In this document: in pieces, positions 44,146-54,788 of the stretch
How positions within the stretch are numbered: position 1 is the stretch's first letter
How the letters are laid out: every line of letters begins with the position of its first letter
Origin: an uncultured Pseudomonadota bacterium
GTDB lineage: Bacteria > Pseudomonadota > Gammaproteobacteria > Steroidobacterales > Steroidobacteraceae
Assembly: GCA_903879335.1 (NCBI GenBank)
Contig: CAIRLC010000013.1
Coordinates: 1 to 64,000 of the forward strand
Length of the DNA stretch: 64,000 nt
Direction of reading: 5' to 3'
Program-made: the position numbers and the translations under genes
The notes under the pieces: model-generated
Seen by the model: only the letters and a program-made list of their open reading frames with translations
Databases searched by the model: none
What the model was told of the DNA's origin: nothing

Positions 44146-45341
44146 GCGACGCGGCGAGATTCCAGCACCAACAGGTCCAGCATCACTCGCTGGGTGAGGG
44201 TAGGCTCCCAATCGCGACGACGGGTTATGCCGATGGTGCGTGTCAGCCGTCCAAAGGGGTGGTGAACCACGGCCAACACGCCGGCATTCAATTCATGGCG
44301 TACCTGATGGGTCGAGGACAGCATCAGTCGATCACTGGCGACTAAAATCGAGCGGGCCGCCATCAGTGAATTGCACTCGATGGGTTCGGTCGGGGCAGCC
44401 ATCCCGATCAGTTCATCAAAACGACGACGCAGCGGAGAACCCCTCCGCGGCGCAATCCAAGACTGACCCGACAAGGCCGTGAGAGATATTTTCTGACCGG
44501 TGGCGAGCGGATGCTGGGCGCGGGCGATAATGGCCAGCGGATCATCGAACAGCGCTTCCTGCACGACGTCGGCGGTGACCACATCCCGCAAAGCGCCAAT
44601 CAACCAATCGGCGCGGCCATCACGTAAAGCCTCCAGCATACTTTCATAAGGTCCATCCAACACTTCCACCCGATGACGAGGAAATTGCTGCGCAAAGGCG
44701 AGCACGGTGGCCGGCACAATGACACTCCGCGCGAGTGGCATCGCCCCGATCACCGTGGCGCCCTTTTCTTCGCCGCCGGCCGCCGCCATTTCGGCGCAGG
44801 CCTGCTGCCATTCTGATTCGGCCAAGCGGACTCGCCGAGCCAATCGACCGGCGGCTCGCGTCGGCCGAATCCCGTGACTCGTCGCTTCCACTAAGTGGAT
44901 CCCTAGCAAAGCCTCGAGCTGCCGTAACGGTCGATGCAAGGTGGCTCGGGTCGTACCCACCGTTCGCGCCGCCGCCCCGATCCCACCCGCGGCCACCACC
45001 TCGGATACCGCGCGCAATTGCGTCGCCGTCACGCTGCGCGCCAGTGCCGCGCGCTGGGCGCTGGCCGCCCCCGCCTCCGCTAGACCTATGGAGATCTGCT
45101 CCAACGCCCGTTCAAGCCGCAATCCAGTACGCTGCCCCGTCTCCGTCGGCCGGACGCCCTGCGCAGATCGGTCGAATAAACGACCGCCCATCGACTGTTC
45201 CAGCGCGTTCATGGCCTGGGTAACCGCCGGCTGGGTGAGGTGTACTGAACGGGCCGCGGCTGATATCGAGCGCTGCTGCAAGACGGCGATGGCCGCCGTG
45301 AGGTGCCGAATGTTCGGCAATGCGGAGGAGGTCTTTTTCAT
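44049..45341 (-). CDS. LysR-type regulator with two tandem HTH domains
   Basis: The protein has 430 residues, about 130 more than a usual LysR protein. The first winged HTH covers residues 10-70 (RSISAAARSVHLTQPAVTQAM). A second, LysR-like copy covers 104-165 (GGIGAAARTVGTTRATLHRPLRQLEALLG, then GIRPTRAAGRLARRV). The substrate-binding domain is 195-400, and an extra charged tail lies antisense to the AraC gene. It is divergent from ligK and is the likely regulator of the protocatechuate 4,5-cleavage operon, responding to a pathway metabolite. Function inferred from position. Confidence 0.85.
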   Translation of the reverse strand: MKKTSSALPNIRHLTAAIAVLQQRSISAAARSVHLTQPAVTQAMNALEQSMGGRLFDRSAQGVRPTETGQRTGLRLERALEQISIGLAEAGAASAQRAALARSVTATQLRAVSEVVAAGGIGAAARTVGTTRATLHRPLRQLEALLGIHLVEATSHGIRPTRAAGRLARRVRLAESEWQQACAEMAAAGGEEKGATVIGAMPLARSVIVPATVLAFAQQFPRHRVEVLDGPYESMLEALRDGRADWLIGALRDVVTADVVQEALFDDPLAIIARAQHPLATGQKISLTALSGQSWIAPRRGSPLRRRFDELIGMAAPTEPIECNSLMAARSILVASDRLMLSSTHQVRHELNAGVLAVVHHPFGRLTRTIGITRRRDWEPTLTQRVMLDLLVLESRRVAQESLDADGSNPSLARNSRGARPVPRVKKREK

Positions 45342-45348
45342 TGCGTTC

Positions 45349-45412
45349 GCAATTTCTTATATCTGAGCGCGAATTGCAATTGGCGGACTTGCCGGTGACA
45401 TTGGACAATTGC
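45349..45412. promoter_or_regulatory. Repeated GCAATT/AATTGC elements upstream of the lig operon
   Basis: GCAATT (45349-45354) and AATTGC (45372-45377) form an inverted pair with a 17-base spacer. A further GCAATT (45376-45381) and AATTGC (45407-45412) repeat the pattern. They fill the gap between the divergent LysR and ligK genes and are good candidates for LysR binding sites. Confidence 0.45.
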
Positions 45413-45441
45413 GCCACTTAGATTTCGTCGGGAGCACTGCC

Positions 45442-46131
45442 GTGAACGTTGTCTACACTGATATCCGTCGCGCTGACATCGAGGCCGTCGACGGTCTGGC
45501 GCGCTGCGGCGTCGCTACTGTCCACGAAGCCCAAGGTCGTACTGGACTGCTCGCACCGGCGATGCGACCGATCTATGCCGGCGCCCGGATTGCCGGTCCG
45601 GCCGTAACGGTCAGCGTCGCGCCGTGTGATAACTGGATGATCCATGTGGCTGTTGAGCAATGCCAGCCTGGGGATATTTTGGTCGTCGCACCCACCTCGT
45701 ACTCTGACGCGGGCTACTTTGGCGAACTGCTGGCCCGCTCACTGATGGCGAGAGGCGTTCGAGGTCTCATCATCGATGCCGGCGTGCGCGATGTACGGGA
45801 CCTCACTGAAATCGGTTTCCCCGTCTGGTCGAAGGCTGTGTCGGCGCAAGGGACAGTCAAGGAAACGCTCGGTAGCGTCAATGTACCCGTGGTGTGCGCC
45901 GGACAAATCATTCATCCCGGTGACGTCGTCGTCGCCGACGATGACGGCGTCTGCGTGGTGCCACGCCACCGAGCCGCTGAGATCCGAGCGGCCAGTGATG
46001 CGCGTGAAGCCAAAGAAGCGCGGGTCCGCAAGCGCCTGATGGCCGGCGAGCTTGGCCTTGATATCTATGGGATGCGCGAGAAGTTAGCGGCGCGCGGACT
46101 GGTTTGGACACCGCAACCGTCCGAGGACTGA
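45442..46131 (+). CDS. ligK: 4-carboxy-4-hydroxy-2-oxoadipate / 4-hydroxy-4-methyl-2-oxoglutarate aldolase
   Basis: The protein has 229 residues. This RraA-fold class II aldolase splits CHA into pyruvate and oxaloacetate, the last step of the protocatechuate 4,5-pathway. It begins [32 protein letters not shown] and carries [15 protein letters not shown] (Arg-Asp of the active site) and [15 protein letters not shown]. The GTG at 45442 has GGGAG seven bases upstream and gives the normal LigK length; the frame opens 33 bases earlier. First gene of the operon. Confidence 0.92.
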   Translation: MNVVYTDIRRADIEAVDGLARCGVATVHEAQGRTGLLAPAMRPIYAGARIAGPAVTVSVAPCDNWMIHVAVEQCQPGDILVVAPTSYSDAGYFGELLARSLMARGVRGLIIDAGVRDVRDLTEIGFPVWSKAVSAQGTVKETLGSVNVPVVCAGQIIHPGDVVVADDDGVCVVPRHRAAEIRAASDAREAKEARVRKRLMAGELGLDIYGMREKLAARGLVWTPQPSED

Positions 46132-46134
46132 GCC

Positions 46135-47223
46135 GTGCAAACCGCCATACCGGCCACGCTGATGCGGGGCGGCACCTCGAAGGGACTCTACTTTGAGGCG
46201 AAGCATCTGCCGCTGGATCCGGCGGCGCGCGCTGCCATCTTGATGGCGGCGATGGGGTCACCGGACGAACGGCAGATCGACGGCGTCGGCGGGGCACACC
46301 CGCTGACCAGCAAGATTGCCATCGTATCCCCCTCAACTCGCGCCGATGCAGATGTCGACTATTTGTTTTTACAAGTGAGTGTCGACAAGGCGGAGGTCAG
46401 CGATTCTCAGAACTGCGGCAACTTATTGGCCGGTGTCGGGCCCTTTGCGATCGACTGTGGGCTCATCAAAGCTGAGGTCGGCGTAACGCCCGTTCGCATC
46501 CACATGGTCAATACCGGCGCCCTCGCCTGCGCCTATGTGCAAACGCCCTCCGGGGTAGTGGAGTACGCTGGGACAGCCCGCATCGACGGTGTGCCCGGAT
46601 CAGCGGCACCGATCCCGATCGAATTTCTGGACGTCGCCGGGTCAAGCTGCGGTGCGTTGTTTCCCACCGGTCGCGTCGTCGACACGGTCCTCGAGACGAA
46701 GATCACCTGCATTGATAACGGGATGCCCGTGGTCATTCTTTCAGCCCTCGATTTTGGGTTAACCGGGACGGAGACGCCCGAGGCTTTAGAAGCGAACGGC
46801 GAACTCAGGGCGCGCATCGAAGCCATTCGCTTGGCCGTCGGGCCCATGATGAATTTAGGGGACGTCACCAAGAAAACGGTGCCGAAGATGACGCTGGTTT
46901 CACCAGCCCGCAACGGCGGCGCGATCAGCACACGGACATTTATTCCGCACCGGGTGCATGAGGCCATTGGCGTGTTGGGCGCGGTATCCGTGGCCACCGC
47001 GGTGGCGGCGCCCGGCAGCATCGCCGCACAGTTTGCGCCGACCGAGATCAGTCATGGGGTTCGAACGCTCGAGATTGAACATCCCACCGGATTTTTTAGC
47101 GTAGAGATCGATCTTACCGTGGGGCCGGACCAAGTCACGGTCCATCGCTCAGCTCTGCTGCGAACCGCGCGGAAACTGATGGCCGGGATGGTCTTTGTCC
47201 CAGGTCACGTGACCGTCCCATGA
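46135..47223 (+). CDS. galD: 4-oxalomesaconate tautomerase/isomerase (PrpF family, GalD/LigU)
   Basis: This 362-residue member of the PrpF/diaminopimelate-epimerase fold begins IPATLMRGGTSKGLYFEAKHLP, contains QIDGVGGAHPLTSKIAIV and NCGNLLAGVGPFAID, and ends with MVFVPGHVTVP. In this context it tautomerises 4-oxalomesaconate between keto and enol forms (GalD in Pseudomonas, LigU in sphingomonads) and is not the PrpF partner of AcnD. GTG start three bases after ligK; it overlaps the next gene by 4 bases. Confidence 0.88.
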   Translation: MQTAIPATLMRGGTSKGLYFEAKHLPLDPAARAAILMAAMGSPDERQIDGVGGAHPLTSKIAIVSPSTRADADVDYLFLQVSVDKAEVSDSQNCGNLLAGVGPFAIDCGLIKAEVGVTPVRIHMVNTGALACAYVQTPSGVVEYAGTARIDGVPGSAAPIPIEFLDVAGSSCGALFPTGRVVDTVLETKITCIDNGMPVVILSALDFGLTGTETPEALEANGELRARIEAIRLAVGPMMNLGDVTKKTVPKMTLVSPARNGGAISTRTFIPHRVHEAIGVLGAVSVATAVAAPGSIAAQFAPTEISHGVRTLEIEHPTGFFSVEIDLTVGPDQVTVHRSALLRTARKLMAGMVFVPGHVTVP

Positions 47224-48071
47224 CTCGAATTGCGCTCATTGGCTTCGGTGAGGTCGGACAGCGATTAGCCCACGATCTGCATCAGCAGGGCGAGTTGGAT
47301 CTCATCGTCTGGGATGTGCTGTTTGCCGATCTCAACAGCACACCGGCTAAGCAAGCCCGCGCGCGACGCTTGACTATGGCCCCGTCGATGGCCCGCGCCG
47401 TGGCCGATGCGGAACTTGTGATCAGCGCCGTGACCGCGGCGTCGGCGGTTGATGCCGCGCAGGAGGCGGCCAAGGCCATACCGTCAGCGACTTGGTTCCT
47501 AGACCTCAATTCCATTTCTCCGGACTCTCGTATCCGCGCGGCCGGTGCCATGGAGGACGCAGGGGCGCGATATGTGGAAGCCGCCGTGATGTCACCGTTC
47601 CATCCCCACGGAGTGGCCTCACCGATCCTATTGGGCGGGCCGCATGCCGACACCTTTGACGCCGCCCGCTTCGGCCTGAGTAATGCCCGCACCTATTCCC
47701 GCACGCTCGGTCAGGCGTCTGCAGCCAAAATGTGTCGCAGCGTCGTCATCAAGGGTTTGGAATCGTTATTCACGGAGGCGCTTCTGGCCGCGCGCCACTA
47801 CGGCGTGGAAGAGACGGTCATCACCTCATTGAGCGGCATCCTGCCCGCCGCAGACTGGGCGGAAAAAGCGCATTACATGATTTCACGCTCGGTTGAGCAC
47901 GGAGCTCGCCGAGCGGCTGAAATGCGAGAAGTCGCCGCTACAGTCCGAGAGGCCGGCATCGACCCCATCATGAGCACTGGGGCGGCCCGTCGGCAAAGCT
48001 GGGCTTCGCATCGCATCGCTGGGCAGCCCAGCCTGACATCCCAACTCGATGCCTTGCTCGCATCGCGCTGA
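47220..48071 (+). CDS. NAD(P)-binding dehydrogenase of the 6PGDH-like superfamily with DUF1932 domain
   Basis: The protein has 283 residues. An N-terminal Rossmann fold (IALIGFGEVGQRLAHDLHQQG) is followed by a helical DUF1932-type domain that includes KMCRSVVIKGLESLFTEALLAARHYGVEE, with the catalytic-type lysine. EAAVMSPFHPHGVASPILLGG resembles the substrate loop of beta-hydroxyacid dehydrogenases. It overlaps the tautomerase gene and is followed closely by ligJ, so it is truly part of the operon, though no step of the standard 4,5-pathway needs it. Its substrate is unknown. Confidence 0.8.
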   Translation: MTRIALIGFGEVGQRLAHDLHQQGELDLIVWDVLFADLNSTPAKQARARRLTMAPSMARAVADAELVISAVTAASAVDAAQEAAKAIPSATWFLDLNSISPDSRIRAAGAMEDAGARYVEAAVMSPFHPHGVASPILLGGPHADTFDAARFGLSNARTYSRTLGQASAAKMCRSVVIKGLESLFTEALLAARHYGVEETVITSLSGILPAADWAEKAHYMISRSVEHGARRAAEMREVAATVREAGIDPIMSTGAARRQSWASHRIAGQPSLTSQLDALLASR

Positions 48072-48084
48072 TATCGGAGATCGC

Positions 48085-49110
48085 ATGTTAATTATCGACT
48101 GCCACGGCCATTACACGACAGCCCCTAAGGGCCTGCAGGACTTTCGCGATGCGCAACTCGCGTCACTGAAAGATCCCGCGAACCCCTCCGTACCGGCGCC
48201 CCGCATCTCGGACGATGAGATTCGCGAAAGCATTGAAAAGAATCAGCTCAAGCTGCAAAAAGAACGCGGTGCCGACGTCACCATTTTCTCACCCCGCGCC
48301 TCCGCAATGGCCCATCACATCGGCGATGAGGCAACGTCCATCGCTTGGACGCAGACGTCGAACGACCTGATCAAGCGGGTCGTTGATCTGTACCCAGAAA
48401 ATTTTGTTGGTGTCTGCCAATTGCCGCAGTCACCCGGCGCTTCGCTTGCCGGCTCTATCGTTGAACTCGAGCGTTGCGTTCGCGAGCTTGGTTTTATCGG
48501 CTGCAATCTCAACCCGGACCCCTCGGGTGGGCATTGGACGGCACCGCCCTTGACGGATCGATTCTGGTATCCCTTCTACGAAAAGATGGTGGAACTGGAC
48601 GTGCCGGCCATGATCCACGTCTCATCGTCCTGCAACCCAAACTTCCATGCCACCGGCGCGCATTACATCAACGCCGATACGACGGCCTTCATGCAGTTCA
48701 TTGAAGGCGATTTGTTCCGTGACTTTCCCGCGCTGCGTTTCCTCATCCCGCACGGCGGTGGAGCGGTGCCTTACCACTGGGGCCGGTATCGCGGACTTGC
48801 CGATATGCTGAAGCGCCCGAAGCTCACCGACCACGTGATGAAGAACGTCTTTTTTGATACCTGCGTGTATCACCAGCCGGGCATCGACCTGCTGGCCAAA
48901 GTCATTCCGGTGGAAAACATCGTCTTCGGCTCAGAGATGGTCGGCGCGGTCCGCGGTATTGATCCGGAAACGGGTCATTACTTCGACGACACGAAGCGTT
49001 ATGTCGACGCCCTGCCCTTGGCGGAAGCGGACAAGGTGCGGATTTATTCCGGCAACGCGCGCCGTATCTTCCCGCGTCTCGATGCCATTCTGCGGAGTCA
49101 GGGTCGATGA
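48085..49110 (+). CDS. ligJ: 4-oxalomesaconate hydratase
   Basis: This 341-residue protein has the amidohydrolase fold, the same length as LigJ of Sphingobium. It hydrates 4-oxalomesaconate to CHA. Key segments are LIIDCHGHYTTAPKG (metal HxH), ERGADVTIFSPRASAMAHHIGDE, NLNPDPSGGHWTAPPLTDRFWYPFYEKM, and PHGGGAVPYHWGRYRGLADML. The ATG at 48085 has GGAG five bases upstream. Its stop overlaps the ligI start (ATGA). Confidence 0.93.
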   Translation: MLIIDCHGHYTTAPKGLQDFRDAQLASLKDPANPSVPAPRISDDEIRESIEKNQLKLQKERGADVTIFSPRASAMAHHIGDEATSIAWTQTSNDLIKRVVDLYPENFVGVCQLPQSPGASLAGSIVELERCVRELGFIGCNLNPDPSGGHWTAPPLTDRFWYPFYEKMVELDVPAMIHVSSSCNPNFHATGAHYINADTTAFMQFIEGDLFRDFPALRFLIPHGGGAVPYHWGRYRGLADMLKRPKLTDHVMKNVFFDTCVYHQPGIDLLAKVIPVENIVFGSEMVGAVRGIDPETGHYFDDTKRYVDALPLAEADKVRIYSGNARRIFPRLDAILRSQGR

Positions 49111-49997
49111 GTCGATTCACGATGGACGACAACTGGCTGGTGTTTCATCCAAGTCCCAGCAAGCCGCAGTATGTTCCGCCCGCCGGCGCCGTCGATGCGC
49201 ATTGTCATGTCTTCGGACCCGGAGACCTGTTTCCCTTCGCTCCCGAGCGCAAATACACGCCCTGCGATGCGTCCTACGAGCAACTCTTCGCACTGCGTGA
49301 CTTCCTAGGCTTCAGTCGCAACGTAGTCGTGCAAGCCACCTGCCATGGCGCCGATAATCGGGCGATGGTGGATGCCCTGCAACGATCCAATGGATTAGCG
49401 CGCGGCATCGCGACCGTTCGCGAAGACATCACAGATGCCGAGCTCGCCGAATTGGACGCTGCCGGGGTGCGCGGCGTTCGCTTCAATTTCGTCAAACGAT
49501 TGGTCGACACCACACCGCCAGAGGTGTTACGTCGCATTGCCGATCGGATCGCACCGCTCGGTTGGCATGTCGTGATCTATTTTGAGGCGCAAGATCTGCC
49601 TCAGCTGTACGATTTCTTTGCCTCGTTACCCACGGTGGTGGTCGTCGACCATATGGGTCGTCCGGATTTGAGCAAAGATGTCGACGGCCCGGAATTTCAA
49701 TTGTTTGTGAAACTGATGCGCGAGCACAGCAACATTTGGTCCAAGGTGACGTGTCCGGAGCGCTTATCCAATGAAGGGCCACCGCACTACAGCGACTTCA
49801 TTCCCTTTGCCCGTCATCTGGTCGATCATTTTTCCGATCGCGTGTTGTGGGGCACGGACTGGCCACACCCGAATCTAAAAACCCACATGCCCGATGACGG
49901 CCATTTGGTCGACATCATTCCCCATATCGCGACCACTGAGGCGCTGCGCCTGCAACTCTTGGTGGACAACCCTCATCGTCTGTATTGGCACCGCTAG
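49107..49997 (+). CDS. ligI: 2-pyrone-4,6-dicarboxylate hydrolase
   Basis: This 296-residue amidohydrolase opens the PDC lactone to 4-oxalomesaconate. It shows PPAGAVDAHCHVFGPGDLFPF (HxH), VVQATCHGADN, VRFNFVKRLVD, WHVVIYFEAQDL, VVVDHMGRPD and LWGTDWPHPN (metal Asp), all as in LigI. It starts within the ligJ stop codon. LigI acts downstream of LigC, which makes PDC from the ring-cleavage product. Confidence 0.94.
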   Translation: MSRFTMDDNWLVFHPSPSKPQYVPPAGAVDAHCHVFGPGDLFPFAPERKYTPCDASYEQLFALRDFLGFSRNVVVQATCHGADNRAMVDALQRSNGLARGIATVREDITDAELAELDAAGVRGVRFNFVKRLVDTTPPEVLRRIADRIAPLGWHVVIYFEAQDLPQLYDFFASLPTVVVVDHMGRPDLSKDVDGPEFQLFVKLMREHSNIWSKVTCPERLSNEGPPHYSDFIPFARHLVDHFSDRVLWGTDWPHPNLKTHMPDDGHLVDIIPHIATTEALRLQLLVDNPHRLYWHR

Positions 49998-50006
49998 GAG
50001 CCGCTC

Positions 50007-52181
<2,175 letters not shown>

Positions 52182-52185
<4 letters not shown>

Positions 52186-53183
52186 CGCAACCCATGCAGC
52201 CGCGCCGGATCGGGCAGACGTGGGTCGCACCCATCGGTCTCGGCTGCATGAACCTGACCCACGCCTATGGCACACCGCCCTCGTTCGAGGTGGCGAGGGA
52301 CGTTCTGTACGCAGCCCTGGATGCCGGTATCACACACTTTGATTGCGCGGCGCTCTATGGCTTCGGCAAAAGCGAGACGCTGCTCGGGCAAGTGCTGCCG
52401 CCTTTTCGCTCCCGCATCCACTTGTCCAGCAAATGCGGCATGACCGGGGTCGACGGCAAGCGAGTCATTGATGGCCGCCCCGATACCCTGCGACGGACTC
52501 TGGAAGATTCCTTACGGCGGTTACGGACCGAGGTTATTGACCTGTACTACCTGCACCGCTGGGATAAGCGGGTACCCATCGAAGACAGCATCGGTGAAAT
52601 GTCTCGCATGGTCGAATCCGGCAAAGTGCGAGACATCGGACTCTCAGAAGTCTCCGCGGCCACCCTGCGGCGTGCGCATGCCGTGCATCCGATTGCGGCC
52701 GTTCAGTCGGAGTATTCCTTGTGGAGCCGTAATGCCGAGGTCGCCGTGTTGGACGAGTGCGCTCGCCTCGGTGTCGCCTTCATCGCATTCTCCCCGATCG
52801 CTCGCGGCTTTCTGGCCGATGCCATCACGGATCCGGAACAATTCACGGCCAATGACCTGCGCCGCTCAATGCCTCGCTTTCAACCCGAGCATTGGGTACA
52901 CAATGCGACGCTACTCCCAGCCTGGCGCGACCTGGTTCGCGATGCCGGGTGCACCGGCGCGCAGCTCGCGCTCGCTTGGTTACTGCAAAAAGCGCCGCAC
53001 ATTATCCCGATCCCCGGCACCACGTCCGTCGACCATCTACGCGAAAATGCGTTAGCGATGTCGCTGGAGCTCCCGCCGGACATTTACGTGCGAGCCGAGG
53101 GTATCGTCAACCCTGACACGGTCAGCGGACCGCGCTATCCTTCGGCCACTCAGCTCGAAATTGACACTGAAGAATTGCGCTGA
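52182..53183 (+). CDS. Aldo/keto reductase at the end of the lig operon
   Basis: This 333-residue (beta/alpha)8 reductase has the full catalytic tetrad: Asp and Tyr in FDCAALYGFGKSE, Lys in SSKCGM and His in YYLHRWD. The end carries the NADPH-binding IPGTTSVDHLRENA. It belongs to the AKR branch of aryl-alcohol/Tas-like reductases. It overlaps ligC by 4 bases, so it is co-translated with the pathway. A role in reducing an aromatic aldehyde or a semialdehyde side product is plausible but unproven. Confidence 0.85.
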
Positions 53184-53186
53184 ACC

Positions 53187-53213
53187 AACGCTGGCTAGAT
53201 CGGTTTTAGCGTT
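53187..53213 (+). terminator. Weak hairpin after the lig operon
   Basis: AACGCT (53187-53192) and AGCGTT (53208-53213) can pair, with G-U extension, just after the aldo/keto reductase stop. Only moderate strength; read-through into gnd is possible. Confidence 0.3.
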
Positions 53214-53276
53214 GTCATTCGGACGTCAATACGACAATCAACGAGACGCTTAAACGCCGCGAAGAAGGACTTTGCC

Positions 53277-54725
53277 ATGACCTGCGATGTGGGACTGATC
53301 GGACTTGCAGTGATGGGCGAGAATCTCGCTTTGAACATGGAAAGCCGCGGCTTCTCGGTCTGCGTCTATAACCGCACGACCGAGCGGATCAACCATTTCA
53401 TGAACGGCCGAGCACAGGGTAAGCGCTTTGTCGGCGCGACGAGCTTGGAAGACTTCGTCGGCGCCTTGAGCACACCGCGGCGGATCGTCATGCTGGTCAA
53501 AGCGGGACCCGCCGTCGATGAACTCATCCAGCAACTCGCGCCACTACTTGCGGCCGGCGACATTCTGATTGATGGGGGCAACAGCCTCTACACAGATACC
53601 GCGCGCCGTGTCCGGGAAGTTGAGGCGCTGGGTCTCCTCTATGTCGGCTCCGGCGTCTCCGGCGGTGAAGAAGGCGCGCTCAAAGGCCCATCCTTGATGC
53701 CGGGTGGCAGTCAGGCCGCGTGGACCCACATTCAGCCGATCTTCCAGTCGATCTGTGCGCGCACGCCGGCCGGCGAGCCGTGCTGTGATTGGATGGGCGA
53801 CGGCGGTGCCGGTCACTTCGTCAAGATGATCCACAACGGCATCGAGTACGGCGACATGCAATTGATCTGCGAGGTCTACGATGTGCTGCATCGCGGCCTT
53901 GGCTTATCAAACGCCGCGATGTGCTCAATTTTCGACGAGTGGAATCGGGGCGAATTGGACAGTTACCTCGTTGAAATCACCCGCGACATTCTGGGTTATG
54001 TGGACGCCGATGGAACCGCCACCATCGACGTCATCCTCGATAAAGCCGGTCAAAAGGGCACCGGCAAGTGGACCGTCACCTCAGCGTTAGACGAAGGCTC
54101 ACCACTGACGCTGATCGCGGAATCCGTCTTCGCCCGCTGCTTATCGGCTGCGAAAGACGAACGCGTCGTCGCCTCGACCACCTTAGGCGGCACCACCGAA
54201 CGCTACACCGGTGATCCCGACGCACTCATTCAGGATCTGCGCCAAGCGCTGTATGCGGCGAAGATCATCTCTTACGCGCAGGGCTATCAATTGATGCGGG
54301 CCGCCGGTCAATCGCTCGGTTGGTCTTTGAACTTCGGCGGCATCGCGCTCACCTGGCGCGGCGGCTGCATCATTCGTTCGGCCTTCTTAGGCGACATCAA
54401 GACCGCGTTCGATCGCGATCCTGCACTCGTTAACCTCCTGCTCGATCCATTCTTCCGCGACGCAGTGGTATCCCGTCAGGCAGCCTTGCGTCGTGTGGTC
54501 GCAACCGCCGTGACGCTCGGCATCCCCGTCCCCTGTTTGTCGGCGGCCTTGGCCTATTGGGACGGTTATCGTTCCGAACGCTTACCGGCCAACCTGCTGC
54601 AGGCGCAGCGGGACTATTTCGGCGCGCACACCTACGAACGCATCGATCGGCCGCGGGGCGAGGTCTTCCACACCAATTGGACCGGTCGCGGCGGCTCCAC
54701 GACCTCACAAACCTACACAAAGTGA
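53277..54725 (+). CDS. gnd: 6-phosphogluconate dehydrogenase, decarboxylating
   Basis: This 482-residue homodimeric enzyme oxidises 6-phosphogluconate to ribulose-5-phosphate, giving NADPH. Seen are VGLIGLAVMGENLALNMESRGF (NADP fold), GVSGGEEGALKGPSLMPGG, the catalytic Lys region GGAGHFVKMIHNGIEYGDMQ, DKAGQKGTGKW and the C-terminal NLLQAQRDYFGAHTYERID. It lies about 90 bases after the lig operon. NADPH from this step could support PobA, but a functional link is only inference. Confidence 0.95.
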   Translation: MTCDVGLIGLAVMGENLALNMESRGFSVCVYNRTTERINHFMNGRAQGKRFVGATSLEDFVGALSTPRRIVMLVKAGPAVDELIQQLAPLLAAGDILIDGGNSLYTDTARRVREVEALGLLYVGSGVSGGEEGALKGPSLMPGGSQAAWTHIQPIFQSICARTPAGEPCCDWMGDGGAGHFVKMIHNGIEYGDMQLICEVYDVLHRGLGLSNAAMCSIFDEWNRGELDSYLVEITRDILGYVDADGTATIDVILDKAGQKGTGKWTVTSALDEGSPLTLIAESVFARCLSAAKDERVVASTTLGGTTERYTGDPDALIQDLRQALYAAKIISYAQGYQLMRAAGQSLGWSLNFGGIALTWRGGCIIRSAFLGDIKTAFDRDPALVNLLLDPFFRDAVVSRQAALRRVVATAVTLGIPVPCLSAALAYWDGYRSERLPANLLQAQRDYFGAHTYERIDRPRGEVFHTNWTGRGGSTTSQTYTK

Positions 54726-54744
54726 GTCGAGCCGCGCGCGACTC
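54724..54744 (+). terminator. Small hairpin after gnd
   Basis: GAGTCG (54724-54729) and CGACTC (54739-54744) pair across a 9-base loop beginning inside the gnd stop codon. No T-tract follows; weak support. Confidence 0.3.
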
Positions 54745-54788
54745 GACCGAACCTTGCTACGCTTAAGGCCATTCTGATCGGAGGCCTT

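Noticed and set aside
46135-47223. PrpF partner of the AcnD protein
   Set aside because: It is in the PrpF family, but its place between ligK and ligJ makes it the oxalomesaconate tautomerase; the real prpF should follow acnD beyond the left edge.
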